Positions 34,946-47,420 of a stretch of 64,000 nucleotides of DNA are shown here, in pieces (positions within the stretch are counted from its first letter, which is position 1; every line of letters begins with the position of its first letter). The stretch is from NCBI RefSeq assembly GCF_024139115.2, contig NC_085140.1:161536452-161600451 (forward strand), read 5' to 3'. Source of the DNA: Armigeres subalbatus. Lineage: Eukaryota; Arthropoda; Insecta; Diptera; Culicidae. Both the position numbers and the translations under genes were made by a program. The notes below the pieces were generated by a model. It worked only from the letters and a program-made list of their open reading frames with translations, ran no database searches and was not told the origin of the DNA.

Positions 34946-35454
34946 CTAGCTTTGACTGACTACACATATCTATGGCTGCTACTCCTTGTCCTGAATCAGT
35001 GAAATTGCATTAGGAATCAACTGAATGATTGACTGGGATTGTTCAAGCATTCTCAGTGTGCAAGTTTCAATGACTCAAATTTTCAAATGATCAACAACAG
35101 CGCCGGTCATGTCCTATTGGTCAGTTGGGAAAAAGGAAGGAATACTAATAGGTGGTTTTTAAATTTTGAAGAGCGTGTTTACCTCTGCGTCTCCACAAAA
35201 ACCAAAGGAAGGTTTATCAGTTAGTCGATAGGCATCGTTGGATCTGGATTCACTCTGATAAGTACCAGTTTTGTACACAATGATTTTAGTGACTGAACGC
35301 GCACCAATTGATTTACTTTTCAACTCCACAAAGCACAACGATACCGGATCGTGCGACAATGAACACGATCAAATGCACACTCCACACCATGCATTCTCGG
35401 CAGTATGTGCAAACTGTGGTGGATCGCACTTTGTATGACCGAAACGACGCGCAG

Positions 35455-35640
35455 CCTTGGTTCGGCTGAACTGGCGCATTCACCGAAAAAGCCATCCGAC
35501 CGAATAGGTCATTTGGTCGAACCGATCGTTTGACTAGAAGAGCCATTTATTCGGAAATGTTATTTTGTCGAACGAGCCGAGATTTTATTTTCTTCCGAAC
35601 GACATTTTCGGCCAAAGGGTCCGTTCAAGCGGTTTCGACC
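35455..35640. repeat. Further CGAA/TCATTTGG word region
   Basis: CCGACCGAATAGGTCATTTG, GTCGAACCGATCG and TTCGGCCAAAGGG words resemble those at 34284-34945 and may be the far arm of the same fold-back. The intervening 34946-35454 has no recognised gene. Confidence 0.5.
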
Positions 35641-35844
35641 TGAACAGTTTCTCATGAAAATACCGAATAGTTTTCTGCGAGAATTCCAAATACTTTCCTT
35701 TTGAAATTTCAAACAATTTGATTCGAAAATTCCACAGAGCTATATTTGGAAACAATTTTCCATGGGTATTCGAAAAAATGTCTCGTGGAAATATAAAAAA
35801 AAATACCATGGAATCTTTTAACTATTTCCTCTAAAATATTAGCC

Positions 35845-36140
35845 CCTATTGCTCTGGGGGTAGTACACGTTTTCAAGTGCACACCACTCAATACGAAAGT
35901 GATACACAACTGTAATTTTTATTATTTCACGCATGCTGCGACGCAGCAAAGCTGGAGTAATAAAAACGACAATTGTGTGTTGTTTCTGTTTTGAGTGGTA
36001 CGCCCCTCAACACGCGAGTAAATCTACTAATTTGGATTCCTGGAGGCTTGTCCTTAATGCATTGAAAATATCCCGAAAAAATCCAGAAACGAATGCAAGC
36101 AAGCGTTCTAGACATTAGATTGGTGCCCCTATAGCTCCGG
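35845..36140. mobile_element. Fold-back MITE, CACCACTCAATACG family (copy 2)
   Basis: Inverted arms: TTTTCAAGTGCACACCACTC and ATACACAACTGTAATTTTTA at the left, GACAATTGTGTGTTGTT and GAGTGGTACGCCCCTCAACA at the right. CATGCTGCGACGCAGCAAAG lies at the centre. The outer ends carry GCCCCTATTGCTCTGGG and its near-repeat GCCCCTATAGCTCCGGG. Confidence 0.7.
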
Positions 36141-38884
36141 GAGTTGCACGAATCACTTTTCAACGGATTTTCAAAATAACACACGTACCTATTTATTGTC
36201 AACGTATTTTGTTCATTCGAATATTTGCCACATTTCTAAAATAATAAAAGAAATAATCAAATGTTTGAGTACCAAACAGATGTATTTACGCGCAAATTTT
36301 CTATTTCCGACGTGTTTAAATCTTTTCGTGAATTTTTACTTACGCTTGTTTGACACAGTTCTCGTCCTTTCGAATAAAATAAAATCCAATCGCATTCTTC
36401 TACGTCAGATAATCGAACTGCCTAAACATCCTAATACAAATTTATTTCCTACCCAGGAAAAGTATCACCTGTTACAAATCTATTTCCGAATTAAGTCAAC
36501 TTCCTAGCTAGTAAATTATCGACCATTGTCTTCCGTACAACCAATACCGTACAGGATTATCTACGCTCAACTTGTGCTCTGTAGTTACTTTTTGGCTTAA
36601 ATGTTATACCACGTTATGAAGTTTCCAGGGCATTACCCAATCATTCGTTTGGCTCAGCACTCGGTAAGGACACAGCCTCACCACTGACTGTACTACTGCT
36701 GCCGGGTCGTCTGTCTGGTCTGTATCGTGTCGGTAAGGGATAACTAGTTTTCTCGGGTTGTATTCAATTTTATAAACTCCGTGCCCGATTATAACTACGT
36801 TGCTTTTCCGATCGAGTGTGCACATCGTCTATTAGGGTTGCAGATATAGTGCAAGGATTGAATTTTCACACCCCGACGCTGCTCTAAGCCTTCGTCCTAC
36901 CAAAGCCCAAACCTTTGGAGCATGAAGACAAGCCAAACAACCTGGCTGCAAGCACAGAAAGCTCGGCACGACGACCGGTGTAGAACCTATAGTTTATTCA
37001 TTTTAGAAAACTTCTGCCCCTAGCTGGGAATAACTGAGCACGACTTTAAAATCAGTGTCCCATGAACAAAGCAATTTGTCATGCTTATCGGCAGGACAGG
37101 GGCAAGCCAATTTTCGGTCCCTAAATGGGGAATCCGAGTCTTCAAGAGAAGCGTGGACCATTCTAAAGATGTTCACCATCCGCTTTTATGGTACTAAGGT
37201 TCACAAGAGTAGCATCTACTTTACATTAAAATTTACTTGATTAATTGCGGCAATGTTCAGTGAATTCTGTTATAAACGCAAATTTACAACGTACCATGCT
37301 TTTTTTGGGGAACATGCTTTTCCAGAGGAGTCCCTTTCGCTTTTCAACGATCCGCCCGCTTCCTGTTGTTTCTCGCAAAGTCACCGGGCAATTTTATCTT
37401 TGATCTTGATAGAGGTCTTTGTTTCATGTTTGCCAATAAATCATTCGTCCTCCGCTTTGGGGACCTGTACCGTAATGAAAATGAAAAATTAAGCTAAAGC
37501 TCTTTGAAACTGTTCAATACGGAAGTGCAGCTCTGAATGAATTGAATGAAAATTTGACAACACTTGTGATATCGTCCAGGCTTATTAATCATTATTTCTG
37601 ACCGCTATTTTTAAATTAAGTGAAGTCATACAATTATTATTTATAGCTTTTCTTACTTCCTTTGCACGCACGAGTTTCTAGCATACAAAAAGTTAAGTTT
37701 CATTAGTTATTATGTCAGGAATATCACTTGATAGTAGTATTCATTTAAATGACGGCAATTCCTTATCAATAAAATTTGGTACATGTGAAAATAAACTTTA
37801 TGAGCGTACCTACAGTCAAAAGGAAAATATTTCCATTCGAACATTCTCATCGTGCTCCTAAACTTCAATCGACCGTCGTCATCATGGAAAGTGTTGTTGT
37901 AATCACATTGAGAACATTTAATACCCTTGTACGACCCTTGTTATTTAGTACTGCTCTGCCGTCGAACGATTGCAGCAGAACACGGGCAGGCCAACTGGAA
38001 GCCTTATCCAAATTCAGACGTTTCACGGAAAATATCGATAAGCATGATTTTCAGTTTCAGCTTCGACAGCTGGCTTCTTGGCAGCGCAGCGGTCCCACGT
38101 TGCTGCTGGAAGAACTGCCACCGTTGTGCCACAAAGCAGACCATTACGATACAAATGCCTTTGTTCAGTTGAATTTACTGCGGAGTTCGGTATTCAGAAA
38201 GGGTGCTTCTGCACTACCTACTTTGATGAAAACATGAAAAGAGGGTCCATCCATCCATATTCAACCAACAGAATACGTAAGCTCTGGCTGATTTTTTTCT
38301 TATCAAAATTATAAATTAAACAGGACTGAGATAAGATTTTTCTTGAATACATTCAAGTTTTATTCGAATTGCAAACCATTGGAGAAAAAGATATAAACTG
38401 ATCCAACGGCAATGGATGTTATATTTCTCATCCCATTCCTCGCAATATAGATGGAGACTTACGAATAAAATGTTTGCAATTTTGATATTCCTGTCACTAC
38501 AGAAGGCCATCGTAAAAAAAATGACAGTGTACGGCAGCACATCACAACACACATTTTTGCATCGGCGCTCCACTGCTTGTAATATGTTATCAATAATTTC
38601 TCTTGCCAGTTGAAGGATTATATTTTATGTAAATTCAAAGAAAATTTTCGTGAAAACTGAAAATAGTTTTTGGTGGGCTTGCAGAAGAATGTTTCGATGA
38701 TGTTCAGAAGAACTTTGTGGAAGCTGTCCAGAGACAGAAACAAGCATTGTAAAAACAAGCCTGGAATTGAACTCACGACCACCTGCATATGAAGCAGAAG
38801 TGGTAGCCGTATGAGTATGACCACATAGCTCATTATTACAGAATCAACATATATAATAACATAGTACATAATCATACTTGTCAT
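36141..38884. other. Presumed intronic DNA with one unrecognised open frame
   Basis: No repeat is recognised over most of this stretch. A plus-strand frame of 153 codons (37776-38237) is the longest non-transposon frame in the window. It reads ordinary mixed residues, has no domain I know and no clear splice-site support, and overlaps other open frames. I therefore treat it as probably chance. Confidence 0.4.
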
Positions 38885-39004
38885 AAGGCTGTCTTCAGTG
38901 TCTCTTACTTTACTCGACTTGTTAACTACTAGACACTGAAGACGGCCTTACTGTTGTGGTCGAAAAACGTATCTGTCAAGGGTACAATGAAGTGCTGGAA
39001 TTAA
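38885..39004. repeat. MITE fragment, GACACTGAAGACGGCCTTAC family
   Basis: The GTCTTCAGTGTCTC and GACACTGAAGAC words face each other (38889 and 38932). They are followed by ACTGTTGTGGTCGAAAAACG and GGAATTAAATGGA. Related to 1530-1660, 13195-13300 and the palindrome arms at 31043-31174. Confidence 0.6.
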
Positions 39005-39615
39005 ATGGATTGCTTTGTCCTGCTTTGTGCGGCCAATAAGTAAAACAATTAGTACGCGTTTAAACGTGTTTTGAGCCGCACGCAGAAAAACCGCACAATT
39101 ATCTGATGTTTTGTTGCGGCCGATGAGTACATAGTGCGCATTTGATCGTATTTTGAAGTTCAAAATTTGAACAATACGCAGAGTGATCGCGCGATCATCC
39201 GAAATGTTTTGTTAAGCTTTGTGTGACCGGTAATAAAAATAATTAGTGCGCGTTTTATCGTGTTTTTATTCTGCTTTGTTTGGCCGATAAAATAACTGAA
39301 AAGTGCGCGTTTTATCGTGTTTTGAACAGCACGCAGAACAATCCTGCGTTCTTCCGAAATCTTTTGTTCTGCTTTGTACATCCAGAAAGTAAATTAATTA
39401 GTGCGCGTTTGATCGTGATTTGACCAGCACGTAGAACGATCGTATGATCATCCGAAGTATTTTGTCTTGCTTCATGTGGCCTTTAGGTTAATTAATAAGT
39501 GTGCGTTTGATCGTTTTGAGCAGCATACACAACGATCATTCGATGTTTTCGTTCACACACGCGATCATTCAATTTGTTTTGTTCCGCTTTTTGCGACTAG
39601 TAAGTAAATTAATTG
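39005..39615. repeat. Tandem array, about 100-120-base unit
   Basis: Repeated blocks TTTTGTTCTGCTTTGTG, AGTGCGCGTTTGATCGTG, TTTGA(G/A)CAGCACGCAGAAC and GATCGCGCGATCATCCGAA occur about six times. Related stretches occur at 19080-19390 and 55830-56100. Confidence 0.75.
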
Positions 39616-39709
39616 GTGACATGTGACTATAACGTTTCCCATGAGATAAAAAGGTAAATAAGGCTTTCTACGAAATTTTCTATATAAAACTTTTTTCTAC
39701 CAGCGTCCC

Positions 39710-40080
39710 TTTATGGACATAAAGCATGGGCGTCAAAAGAGGCGAACCGGTTTTCGAACGAAAAGTGCTGCGCACAATACTCAGGGCAAACTAGAAAATG
39801 GTGTGTGTCGCAGACGCATGAATCATGAGCAGTATCAAGTATACAAAGAAGAAAATATTGTAAAGACTTCAGTGGGATGGTCACTTAGTGCGAATGTCGG
39901 AAGAAATAATAGCGAAAACGATACTCAACAGAGAACCGGATAGAGATAGAGGCTGTTGGCTGCACGCGGTGGAATTGGCCATGGGGACCCTAAACGTACG
40001 GGGAAACTGGAGGAACATCGTCCATGATGGACGATTATGGAGCTCTACAATACGCCAGGCATAGGTGTAGCCAGGACGAT
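39710..40080 (+). pseudogene. Second type of old non-LTR RT fragment
   Basis: Broken frames resemble the extreme C-terminal region of an RT ORF: FERKVLRTIL, a diverged WDGHL...RMSEEIIAKTILNREPD, then GNWRNIVHDGRLWSS. It is distinct from both the RTE copies and the fragment at 2515-3065. Several frameshifts, no catalytic motifs. Confidence 0.55.
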
Positions 40081-40448
40081 GTAGCCAACCAGGAACAGGA
40101 AGGAAGTAATTTTATTAGTACGTATTTGAGCGCCAAATCACACGTACGTGAGCGCCAAATCACAACATGCATCTTTTCCATTTTTCTGTTAAAGAGGTCG
40201 ATGAGTACTACTCGTTAACACCATTTTTGGAAAATGGCGTATACGTCACTTTTTCAGATTATGGCAGTATGGTCCAGGATACAGTTTTACGTGGAAAGAT
40301 ATATTTTTTAGAAAAGAAAAGTGTTATTCTACAAAATTATTCGGAGTAGTAAGGCCATCAAATGCTGGGTAAAGTGGCACGGAAAATGCTGGGTCAAGCG
40401 TACCATTGGTACTTCGCGTACCTTCGCGTAGTCTACGTCGGTTGACGA

Positions 40449-40450
40449 AA

Positions 40451-40505
<55 letters not shown>

Positions 40506-40506
40506 A
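40449..40506. repeat. (AAAT)n microsatellite in the RTE 5' leader
   Basis: About 14 uninterrupted AAAT units. Copies 2 and 4 lack it at this position. Confidence 0.95.
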
Positions 40507-40949
40507 GGAATAAAATAGACCTCACCTCACGGTCCTTAGTCTCTTACCCAGCTACTCCTATCCCTTCCTTCCCGTGGTGCTGGCCGGGATACGAGCAACC
40601 TTAGGGAAGACCGGAGATTTGCACCTCTCCGGAGGTGCAAATCTTACTGAGCGTCTGTTCTCCATGTCAGGATCGGCTCACAACAGCGTCTGTTCTCCAT
40701 GTTAGGGGCAGGTGATCATCGTCCGAGTGCCAGCGAGGGACTCTAAGTGAAATTGTGCACCATGGTCCACCGGAAATTTAGGGTGTTTGGTGTCAGGCCC
40801 TGCAAGCCAGCCTTAAAAAATACTTACGCAAAGAATAATCAACAAAATAGTACGGACCGGAACCATCGGCGAAGACCACAGCGACGAAAAGGGACTAGCG
40901 GTTGGAAACTCGATTCGTGGAACTGCAAATCTCTCAATTTCATCGGGTG

Positions 40950-41515
40950 CAAACGCATATTCGCCAATGTGTTCAAGGACCGTGGATTCGGCATCGTAGC
41001 ACTGCAGGAGGTTTGTTGGAAGGGATCCATGGTGCGAACCTTTTGGAGGTAATCATACCGTCTAGCAGAGCTGCGGCAACGCACACGAGCTGGGAAAAGC
41101 ATTCATAGTGATGGGCGATATGCAAAGGCGCGTGATCGGTGGTGGCCGATCAATGAGAGAATGTGCAGGTTGAGGATCAAAGGCCGGTTCTTCAACTTCA
41201 GCATAATCAACGTCCATAGCCCACACTCCGGAAGCACTGATGATGATAATGACGGATTCTACGCGCAGCTGGAACGTGAGCACGACAGCTGTTCAAGCCA
41301 CGACGTGAAAATCATCATAGGAGATTTGAACGCTCTGGTTGGCCAAGAGGAGGAGTTTAGACCGACCATTCGGAAGTTCAGCGCTCACCGACTGACGAAC
41401 GAAAATGGCCTACGACTAATTGATTTCGCCGCCTTCAAGAATACGGCCATTCGCAGCACCTACTTCCAACACAGCTTTCCGTATCGGTCAGAATCACAAA
41501 TCGACCTTGATTGAT
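40950..41515 (+). pseudogene. RTE endonuclease of copy 3, broken
   Basis: Frames encode VFKDRGFGIVALQEVCWKGS, then after frameshifts MCRLRIKGRFFNFSIINVHS, VKIIIGDLNALVG and FAAFKNTAIRSTYFQ. A small deletion at about 41490-41505 removes the equivalent of YTWRSPLQ and part of QIDHVLIDG. The rest (GRHFSDIIDVRTY, VDSDHYLVMVKL) continues in another frame to about 41610. The fold is therefore interrupted and the domain inactive. Confidence 0.88.
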
Positions 41516-42274
41516 GGACGACACTTCTCCGACATTATCGACGTCAGGACATATCGTGGCGCTAACGTCGACTCTGACCACTATCTGGTGATGGTGAAAC
41601 TGCGCCCAAAACAATCCGTCATCAACAATGTTCGGTACCGACGACCGCTGCGGTACGACTTAGAGCGGCTGAATCAACCTGATGTCGCCACTGCATATGC
41701 GCAGTATCTAGAGGCAGCGTTGCCAGAAGAGGGTGCGCTCGATGGGGCCCCTCTTGAGGACTGATGGAATACAGTCAAAGCAGCCATTAACGACGCAGCG
41801 GAGAACAACGTCGGGTATATGGGACAAAGTCGACGGAACGATTGGTTCGATGAAGAGTGCAGACAGATTGTGTAGGAGAAGGACGCAGCGCGGGCGGTCG
41901 CGCTGCAGCAAGGTACCCGCAGAACGTGGAACGTTATAGGCGGAAGCGGAGACAGCAGACCCACCTTTTCAGCAGAAGGAACACCGCTTGGAAGAAGCGG
42001 AGTGCGAGGAGATGGAACAGCTGTGCCGTTCTCAACAAACACGCAAGTTCTACCAGAAGCTCAACGCATCCGGCAATGGCTTCGTGCCGCGAGCCGAAAA
42101 GTGCCGGGATAAGGATGGGAGCATCTTGACGGACGAACATGTGGTGATCGAAAGGTGGAAGCAGCACTACGAAGAACATTTGAATGGCACTGAGAGTACA
42201 GGCAGTAAAAGTCAAGGCAGTGGAGGAGATGACTACGTCAGTTTAACGGACGATGGAAGCCAACCAGCCCCCCC

Positions 42275-43416
42275 TTGAGGGAAGCTAAAGATGCCATCCA
42301 ACAGCTGAAGACCAATAAAGCAGCTGGTAAGGATGGTATCGGAGCTGAGCTCATCGAGATGGGTCTGGAAAAGCTAGCCACTTGCCTGCACAAACTGATA
42401 GTCAGAATCTGGGAAACTGAACAGCTACCGAAGGAGCTTCCCAGGAAGCTTACCAGACTGATCAAAGCAACGGTGGATGGTGTACAAAACTGTGTGAAGA
42501 TTTCAGGTGAACACTCCAGTTCGTTCGAATCGCGCCGGAGACTAAGACAAGATGGACTTTCGTTCCTGTTGTTTAACATTGTGCTAGAAGGTGTCATGCG
42601 GAGAGCCGGGTGTAACAGCCGGGGTACGATTTTCAACAAATCCAGTCAAATTATTTGTTTCGCGGCCGAACATTTCCAAGGTGGCAGAATTGAAACGTGA
42701 AGCAACGAAAGTTGGACTGGTGGTGAATGCGTCAAAGACAAAGTACATGCTTGTGGGCGGAACAGAGCGCAACAAGGCCCGCCTGGGAAGCAGTGTTACG
42801 ATAGACGGGGATACCTTCGAGGCGGACGAGGAATTCGTCTACCTCGGATCCTTGCTAACGGCTGATAACAATGTTAGTCGTGAAATACGAAGGCGCATCA
42901 TCTGTGGAATTCGGGTCTACTACGGGCTTCAGAAGAAACTGCGGTCAAAAAAGATTCACCACCGCATGTGTCATGTACAGAACGCTAATAAGACCGGTTG
43001 TCCTCTACGGACATGAAACATGGACAATGCTCGAGGAGGAATTGCATGCACTCGGAGTATTCGGAAGACGGGTGCTTAGGACCGTTTTTGGCGGTGTGCA
43101 AAAAGACGGTGTGTGGCGGCGAAGAATGAACCTCGAGGTCGCCCAGCTCTACGGCGAACCCAGTATCCAGAAGGTAGCTAAAGCCGGAAGGGTACTATGG
43201 GCAGGACATGTTGCAAGAATGCCGGACAGCAACCCTACAAAAATGGTGTTCGCTTCCGATCCGGCAGGTAGGAGACGGCGTGGAGCGCAGCGAGCGAGAT
43301 GGACAGACAAGGTGCAAAGCGACTTGGCGAGCGTGGGGCGTATTCGAGGATGGGGAGATGCGGCCTCGAACCGTGTATTGTGGCGTCATATTGTTGATTC
43401 AGTTTTATCTGTGTAG
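42275..43416 (+). pseudogene. RTE reverse transcriptase of copy 3, catalytic centre deleted
   Basis: The frame begins AKDAIQQLKTNKAAGKDGIG. At about 42437 a deletion of roughly 400 bases joins ETEQLPKEL to PRKLTRLIKATVDG, removing the fingers and motif A. A second deletion of 19 bases at about 42665 removes the bases that encode the Asp-Asp of the FADD motif. The C-terminal region (YLGSLLTADNNVSREIRRRI, GRVLWAGHVARMPDS) survives in other frames. This copy cannot be catalytically active. Confidence 0.92.
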
Positions 43417-43480
43417 ATATAGACTAAATAAATTAAAAATGAAATGAAATGAAGGCCATCATTATGGTGCTAACAAAAAA

Positions 43481-44363
43481 TAGGGTGGACCATCATATAA
43501 AAAAAATTGGAAAAAAGTGTTTTTCTACAAAATTGTTCGGAATGGTTAGGCCATCATCATGGTGCTATCAAAGAATAGAGTGAATAGAATAGATTTTTTT
43601 TTATTTCTCGGAATACTGACATGTAATGTTGTACAAAGTTGTAGCGCAGCTTATTGCAACTAATTTGGCTAAAAAAGCTTTTTTTTTGTAGCTCTTAAGT
43701 TGGCTGATTTAGAGCAATTTTACCTAATTGGATTAGGGTGTACCTAAAAAAACAGTTTATTGATCTATTTTTTTTTGTTTTCGATTTTTCGGAAAAGTCG
43801 TCTTTGACTGACTTTTAGAGCTAAAAAAATGCAAATTTTAATGCTTAATATCTTTTTCCGATCAGTCATTTGTTTTTCTGTCAAAATTACATTTTTTTCA
43901 AAAGTTGATATCTCCGATTAGGGCAGACCAAAAAAAAATGCTCACACGACATTTGAAAGAACAATTTAATTCTTTGTTATGTCAAAAAAATTGGAGATAT
44001 TTTGTGTTTTATCTCGAGTTTTACCAATTCTTCTGAAGTTATATATTTTCAGGTAGATTGAAGAAACAGGCGATGTTCAAAAAACACAAAACACACGTTT
44101 TGAAAAGCCCCAAAAGTTTTCAGAAGGTGACATTCGTGAAAAATAAAAAATGAAATGAGCAGATCAAAAATATTGTTTTTTGAGGGACACTAATTCTGGT
44201 AAGTAAAATTGCTTCAAACAAGTGAGCTTAAGAGCTACATAAAAGGTTTATAAAGCACAGTGGATTGGACAAAGTTATACTACAATTTTGTAGATCATTT
44301 TATGTCAATATTTCGCCAAACATGAAAAAAAAATTCCACATTTTTTTAAAATGGCCTACCCTA
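43481..44363. mobile_element. Possible MITE with TAGGGTGGACCAT ends
   Basis: TAGGGTGGACCATC at 43481 is mirrored by ATGGCCTACCCTA ending at 44363. The interior is T-rich and non-coding. Imperfect ends and no clear duplication make this tentative. Confidence 0.4.
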
Positions 44364-44981
44364 TTTTTCGATAATTCTATAATGAGGGCTCAAGTATCCA
44401 GAACAACTTTGTAAAACAATTTTTTATTTCTTAAAAGAGACCAGTCCAGAACACACCAGACCAGACCAGTATTTGCACAAGGTTCATAAAAATGCCCAAA
44501 TTTATATTTATTCGAAAGCTTTCGGCGAGTATATTAAAGATCCGAGTTCAATTTTTCAGAAAAATGAACCCCTCGTTAGTTAAACATGAAATCATTTTAT
44601 TGGAACCGATTCTTGTCCATTTTTGACCCACCACAACTGTCATAACTTCAACATTTCTCATCCGATCACAGAGGTCAGCATATCTTTGGAAATTTATTTA
44701 ATTTGGCCGCCATCTTGGATTTCATTTTGAAAACTATTTTTCACCCTAGTTAGCAACCATCTATTTTGAATATTAATATATCGAATGAAAGCTTAGCTTA
44801 TATTGTGCATTGTGTCCGAAAATCTCAGGTGTATGTTTTTTCTATCAAAAGTTATTTACGATTTACCAATATTAAAATTCTTAAATTAATAAATAGAATA
44901 ACTTGACGGCTCCGTTGTGCTCAAAACTTTTGAGCCCTTCAAATGCTTTTCATTTCGCATTCAATAATTTATTTTAATTTC
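44364..44981. other. Non-coding DNA
   Basis: No gene or recognised repeat. Confidence 0.45.
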
Positions 44982-45145
44982 CCCTAAAACAGCGGTTCTC
45001 AACCTGGGGTACATGTACCCCTGGGGGTACCTTCACTGGCCCCAGGGGGTACCTCGAACAAGAATGCGTAATGGCGGATGTATTACAATTCTTACTGATA
45101 AAGTTCAGATAATTGTGTAATTTTTTAATTCAAAACTTTGTCTTG

Positions 45146-46401
45146 TAGAGTAGAGTGGGGCAAGAGTGCGCGTGGGGTAAGAGTTTGACAGGTGTTCTGA
45201 CCAACTACTGTCATGTGTAATTGTAAACGATTTGAATAAATAACAAGGAAGATATTAAGTAAGATATTTTTTTGGTCATTTTGCTAAAAATAATTGTGTT
45301 TCCGGAACTAGTACTCCATTACCATATATACGTTCAATCAGATGAACATTATACCATTCCGATAACCTATTGTATAGAGTACTTTATGGAGCAGAACATC
45401 AATTGGGTTGGTTTTCCAAGAGGTCAAAACCTTTAATTGTATAAATTTTGGGGCTGTGGGGTAAAAGTACGCAGGAACGTGTGGGGCAAGAGTACGCATA
45501 TGAATCTTCAAATTCTGATGTCAAACCCGTATCTTCAGCCAAAATAAGACTACTTCCGAAGCGTAAATATCCACAACAATGAAAAAAGGGATAGAAATCG
45601 TAAGTTATTAATTAAGTTCTCCTTCTAAGCATAAGCTGAAACCATTTGGTGTTAGAAGCGACTTAGCGAACAATGCGCTGAAGCGAAATCATGAAATTGT
45701 ATTAGGTATTGTTTAGCATGTAATCAAAGTCTGAAAACACAATTTCATCTAAATGATTATTTCATTTTATCAAAAGCAATATCCTTAAATTACGCAACGC
45801 TTAGCAGGGGTGGGGGTGGGGGTTGCATGATGTATGACGATCCATGCAATCTTTTAGAGGATTCATACAAAAAATGTCAAATAGGGGGAGGGGTGATGAA
45901 ATGGCCAAATTTTTCGTTACGTAATTAGTGGACTTTCTTTAAGGAAAATTCTTTTGTTTACGCCACGCGAAACCTGATATATGTTTACCTCCATAGTTTT
46001 TTGGTATTTAAAAAACACATTGGTTTTCCGTATGAAATTTCACATTCTAGGACCCCTCTCTCTTTCAGAGTTACGTAATCTGTAAACATTTCACCATATA
46101 CTTTCAGTAAACATCATTTAAATGTTATTAGATCCTTTTTGTGTTAATAAATAGTTAAAACATATGATTGGAAAAGTACGTACTCTTACCCCACTCAATG
46201 TGCACTCTTACCCCACCGGTGGGGTAAGAGTGCGTTTTTATGTGTCTTGGAATTTAATTATATCCAATATGTTTTCCACTGGGTAACATAAAGTAAGAGT
46301 ATATGAATCGTTGGCATTGATTTGATACGCAGAAGCTTGTTTAATAAGGTCCCCATGGTCGATTGAAAACTAAGTGCGTACTCTTGTCCCACTCTACTCT
46401 A
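45146..46401. mobile_element. TA-flanked element with GAGTAGAGTGGG ends, nested in the hAT-like element
   Basis: GTAGAGTAGAGTGGGGCAAG at 45145 faces CTTGTCCCACTCTACTCTAC ending at 46401, with TA at both edges. Internal GTGGGGTAAGAGT words repeat in both orientations (45170, 45480, 46190-46230). At 45790-45950 a G-rich segment ends GTTACGTAATTAGTGGAC, like the MITE at 55543. Confidence 0.75.
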
Positions 46402-46544
46402 CATATTATACATGGCGTTAAGTAAATCAAAGACTATTTAATACTTCCCTCCAAAACCAGTACAGTATATAAAGGTTTATGCTACAAAAGATCAGAAGGG
46501 CTAAACTACTTTTCGAAACAAAATATCAAATAGTATGTTAACAA

Positions 46545-47420
46545 CATGCTCCTGAAAAAAAGTCTAGATTCTGAAACTACGGAAGCTTCCATTGGAGAGG
46601 CATGTAGGCTTTTTTTTCTTTTAAGTGGCTCGAAAGCCACGTTTCAAAAAGCTTGGAATCTTCCCTTCGATTGGCTTGGCTTTTCAAGAGGTGCGGAAGC
46701 CATCTTTCAAGAGGTTCAGAAGTATCCTTTCAAGAGTCTCGACAGACTGCTATCAAGATGCTCAGAAGCCTCCCTTAAAGAGGCTCGTATTTTTTCAAGG
46801 CTTGAAGCCTATTTTTAAGGAACTCGAAAGTCACCTTTCAAGAGGTTCGAAACCTTATTTTAAAATGCTCAGAAGCCTCCTTTCAAGTAGCTCGGAAGCC
46901 TCTTTTCAAAAGCCGCGGTAGCCTACTTTCTCGGAAGGCTCCTTTTAAGAAGATGGGATAGCTCCTTTCAAGAGACTCGGAAGGCTGCTTTAAGGCTCGG
47001 AAGCTTCTACTTTCAAGAAGCTCGTAGGCTTCTTTTTAAGAGGCTCGGAATTCTTCTTTCGAGAGGCTTGGAAGCCTCACTTCAAGAGGCCCCAAGCTTC
47101 CTTTCAAGACGTAAGCATCCTTTCAAGAAGCTCAGAAGCCTCCTTTTAAGTTGCTCGGAAGCCTCCTATCAAGAGGAAGCCCCCTTCCAAGAGCTCAAAA
47201 GCCTTTTTTCAAGAGGCCCGGAAGCCTCCCTTCAAGAAGCATCTTTCAAGGGGCTCGGAAGCTTCCCTTGAAGAGGCTTGGAATTCTACTTTCAAGAGGC
47301 TTGAAGTATACTTTCAAAAACATTGAAAGCTTAATTTTGAGTGGCTCGAATACCGCCTGCTCGGATGGCTCCTTATGATAGACTTGGAAGCCTCCCTGTA
47401 AGAGGCTTGGTAGGCTCCAA
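46545..47420. repeat. Degenerate 23-bp minisatellite
   Basis: More than 30 imperfect copies of GCTCGGAAGCCTCCTTTCAA plus GAG. The plus-strand frames here (FKRLGSLLSRGS-like peptides) are read-through of the repeat, not genes. Confidence 0.92.

Larger units (their letters stand above)
40361..43451 (+). mobile_element. RTE-clade retrotransposon, copy 3, full-length ends and internally deleted
   Basis: A 10-bp duplication AAGGCCATCA lies at 40351-40360 and 43452-43461. The 5' end shows a partial repeat of the terminal sequence (AATGCTGGGTAAAG, then AATGCTGGGTCAAG) and an (AAAT)n run at 40449-40506. The tail is AATAAATTAAAAATGAAATG. The insertion interrupts one unit of a host tandem repeat whose next unit is at about 43510-43585. 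Confidence 0.92.

Noticed and set aside
37776..38237. 153-codon plus-strand open frame as a host gene
   Set aside because: No recognised domain, no splice support, overlapping equally open frames in other phases; chance is more likely.
46546..47378. Series of open frames with Ser/Leu/Phe-rich repeated peptides
   Set aside because: They are translations of the 23-bp minisatellite in several frames.
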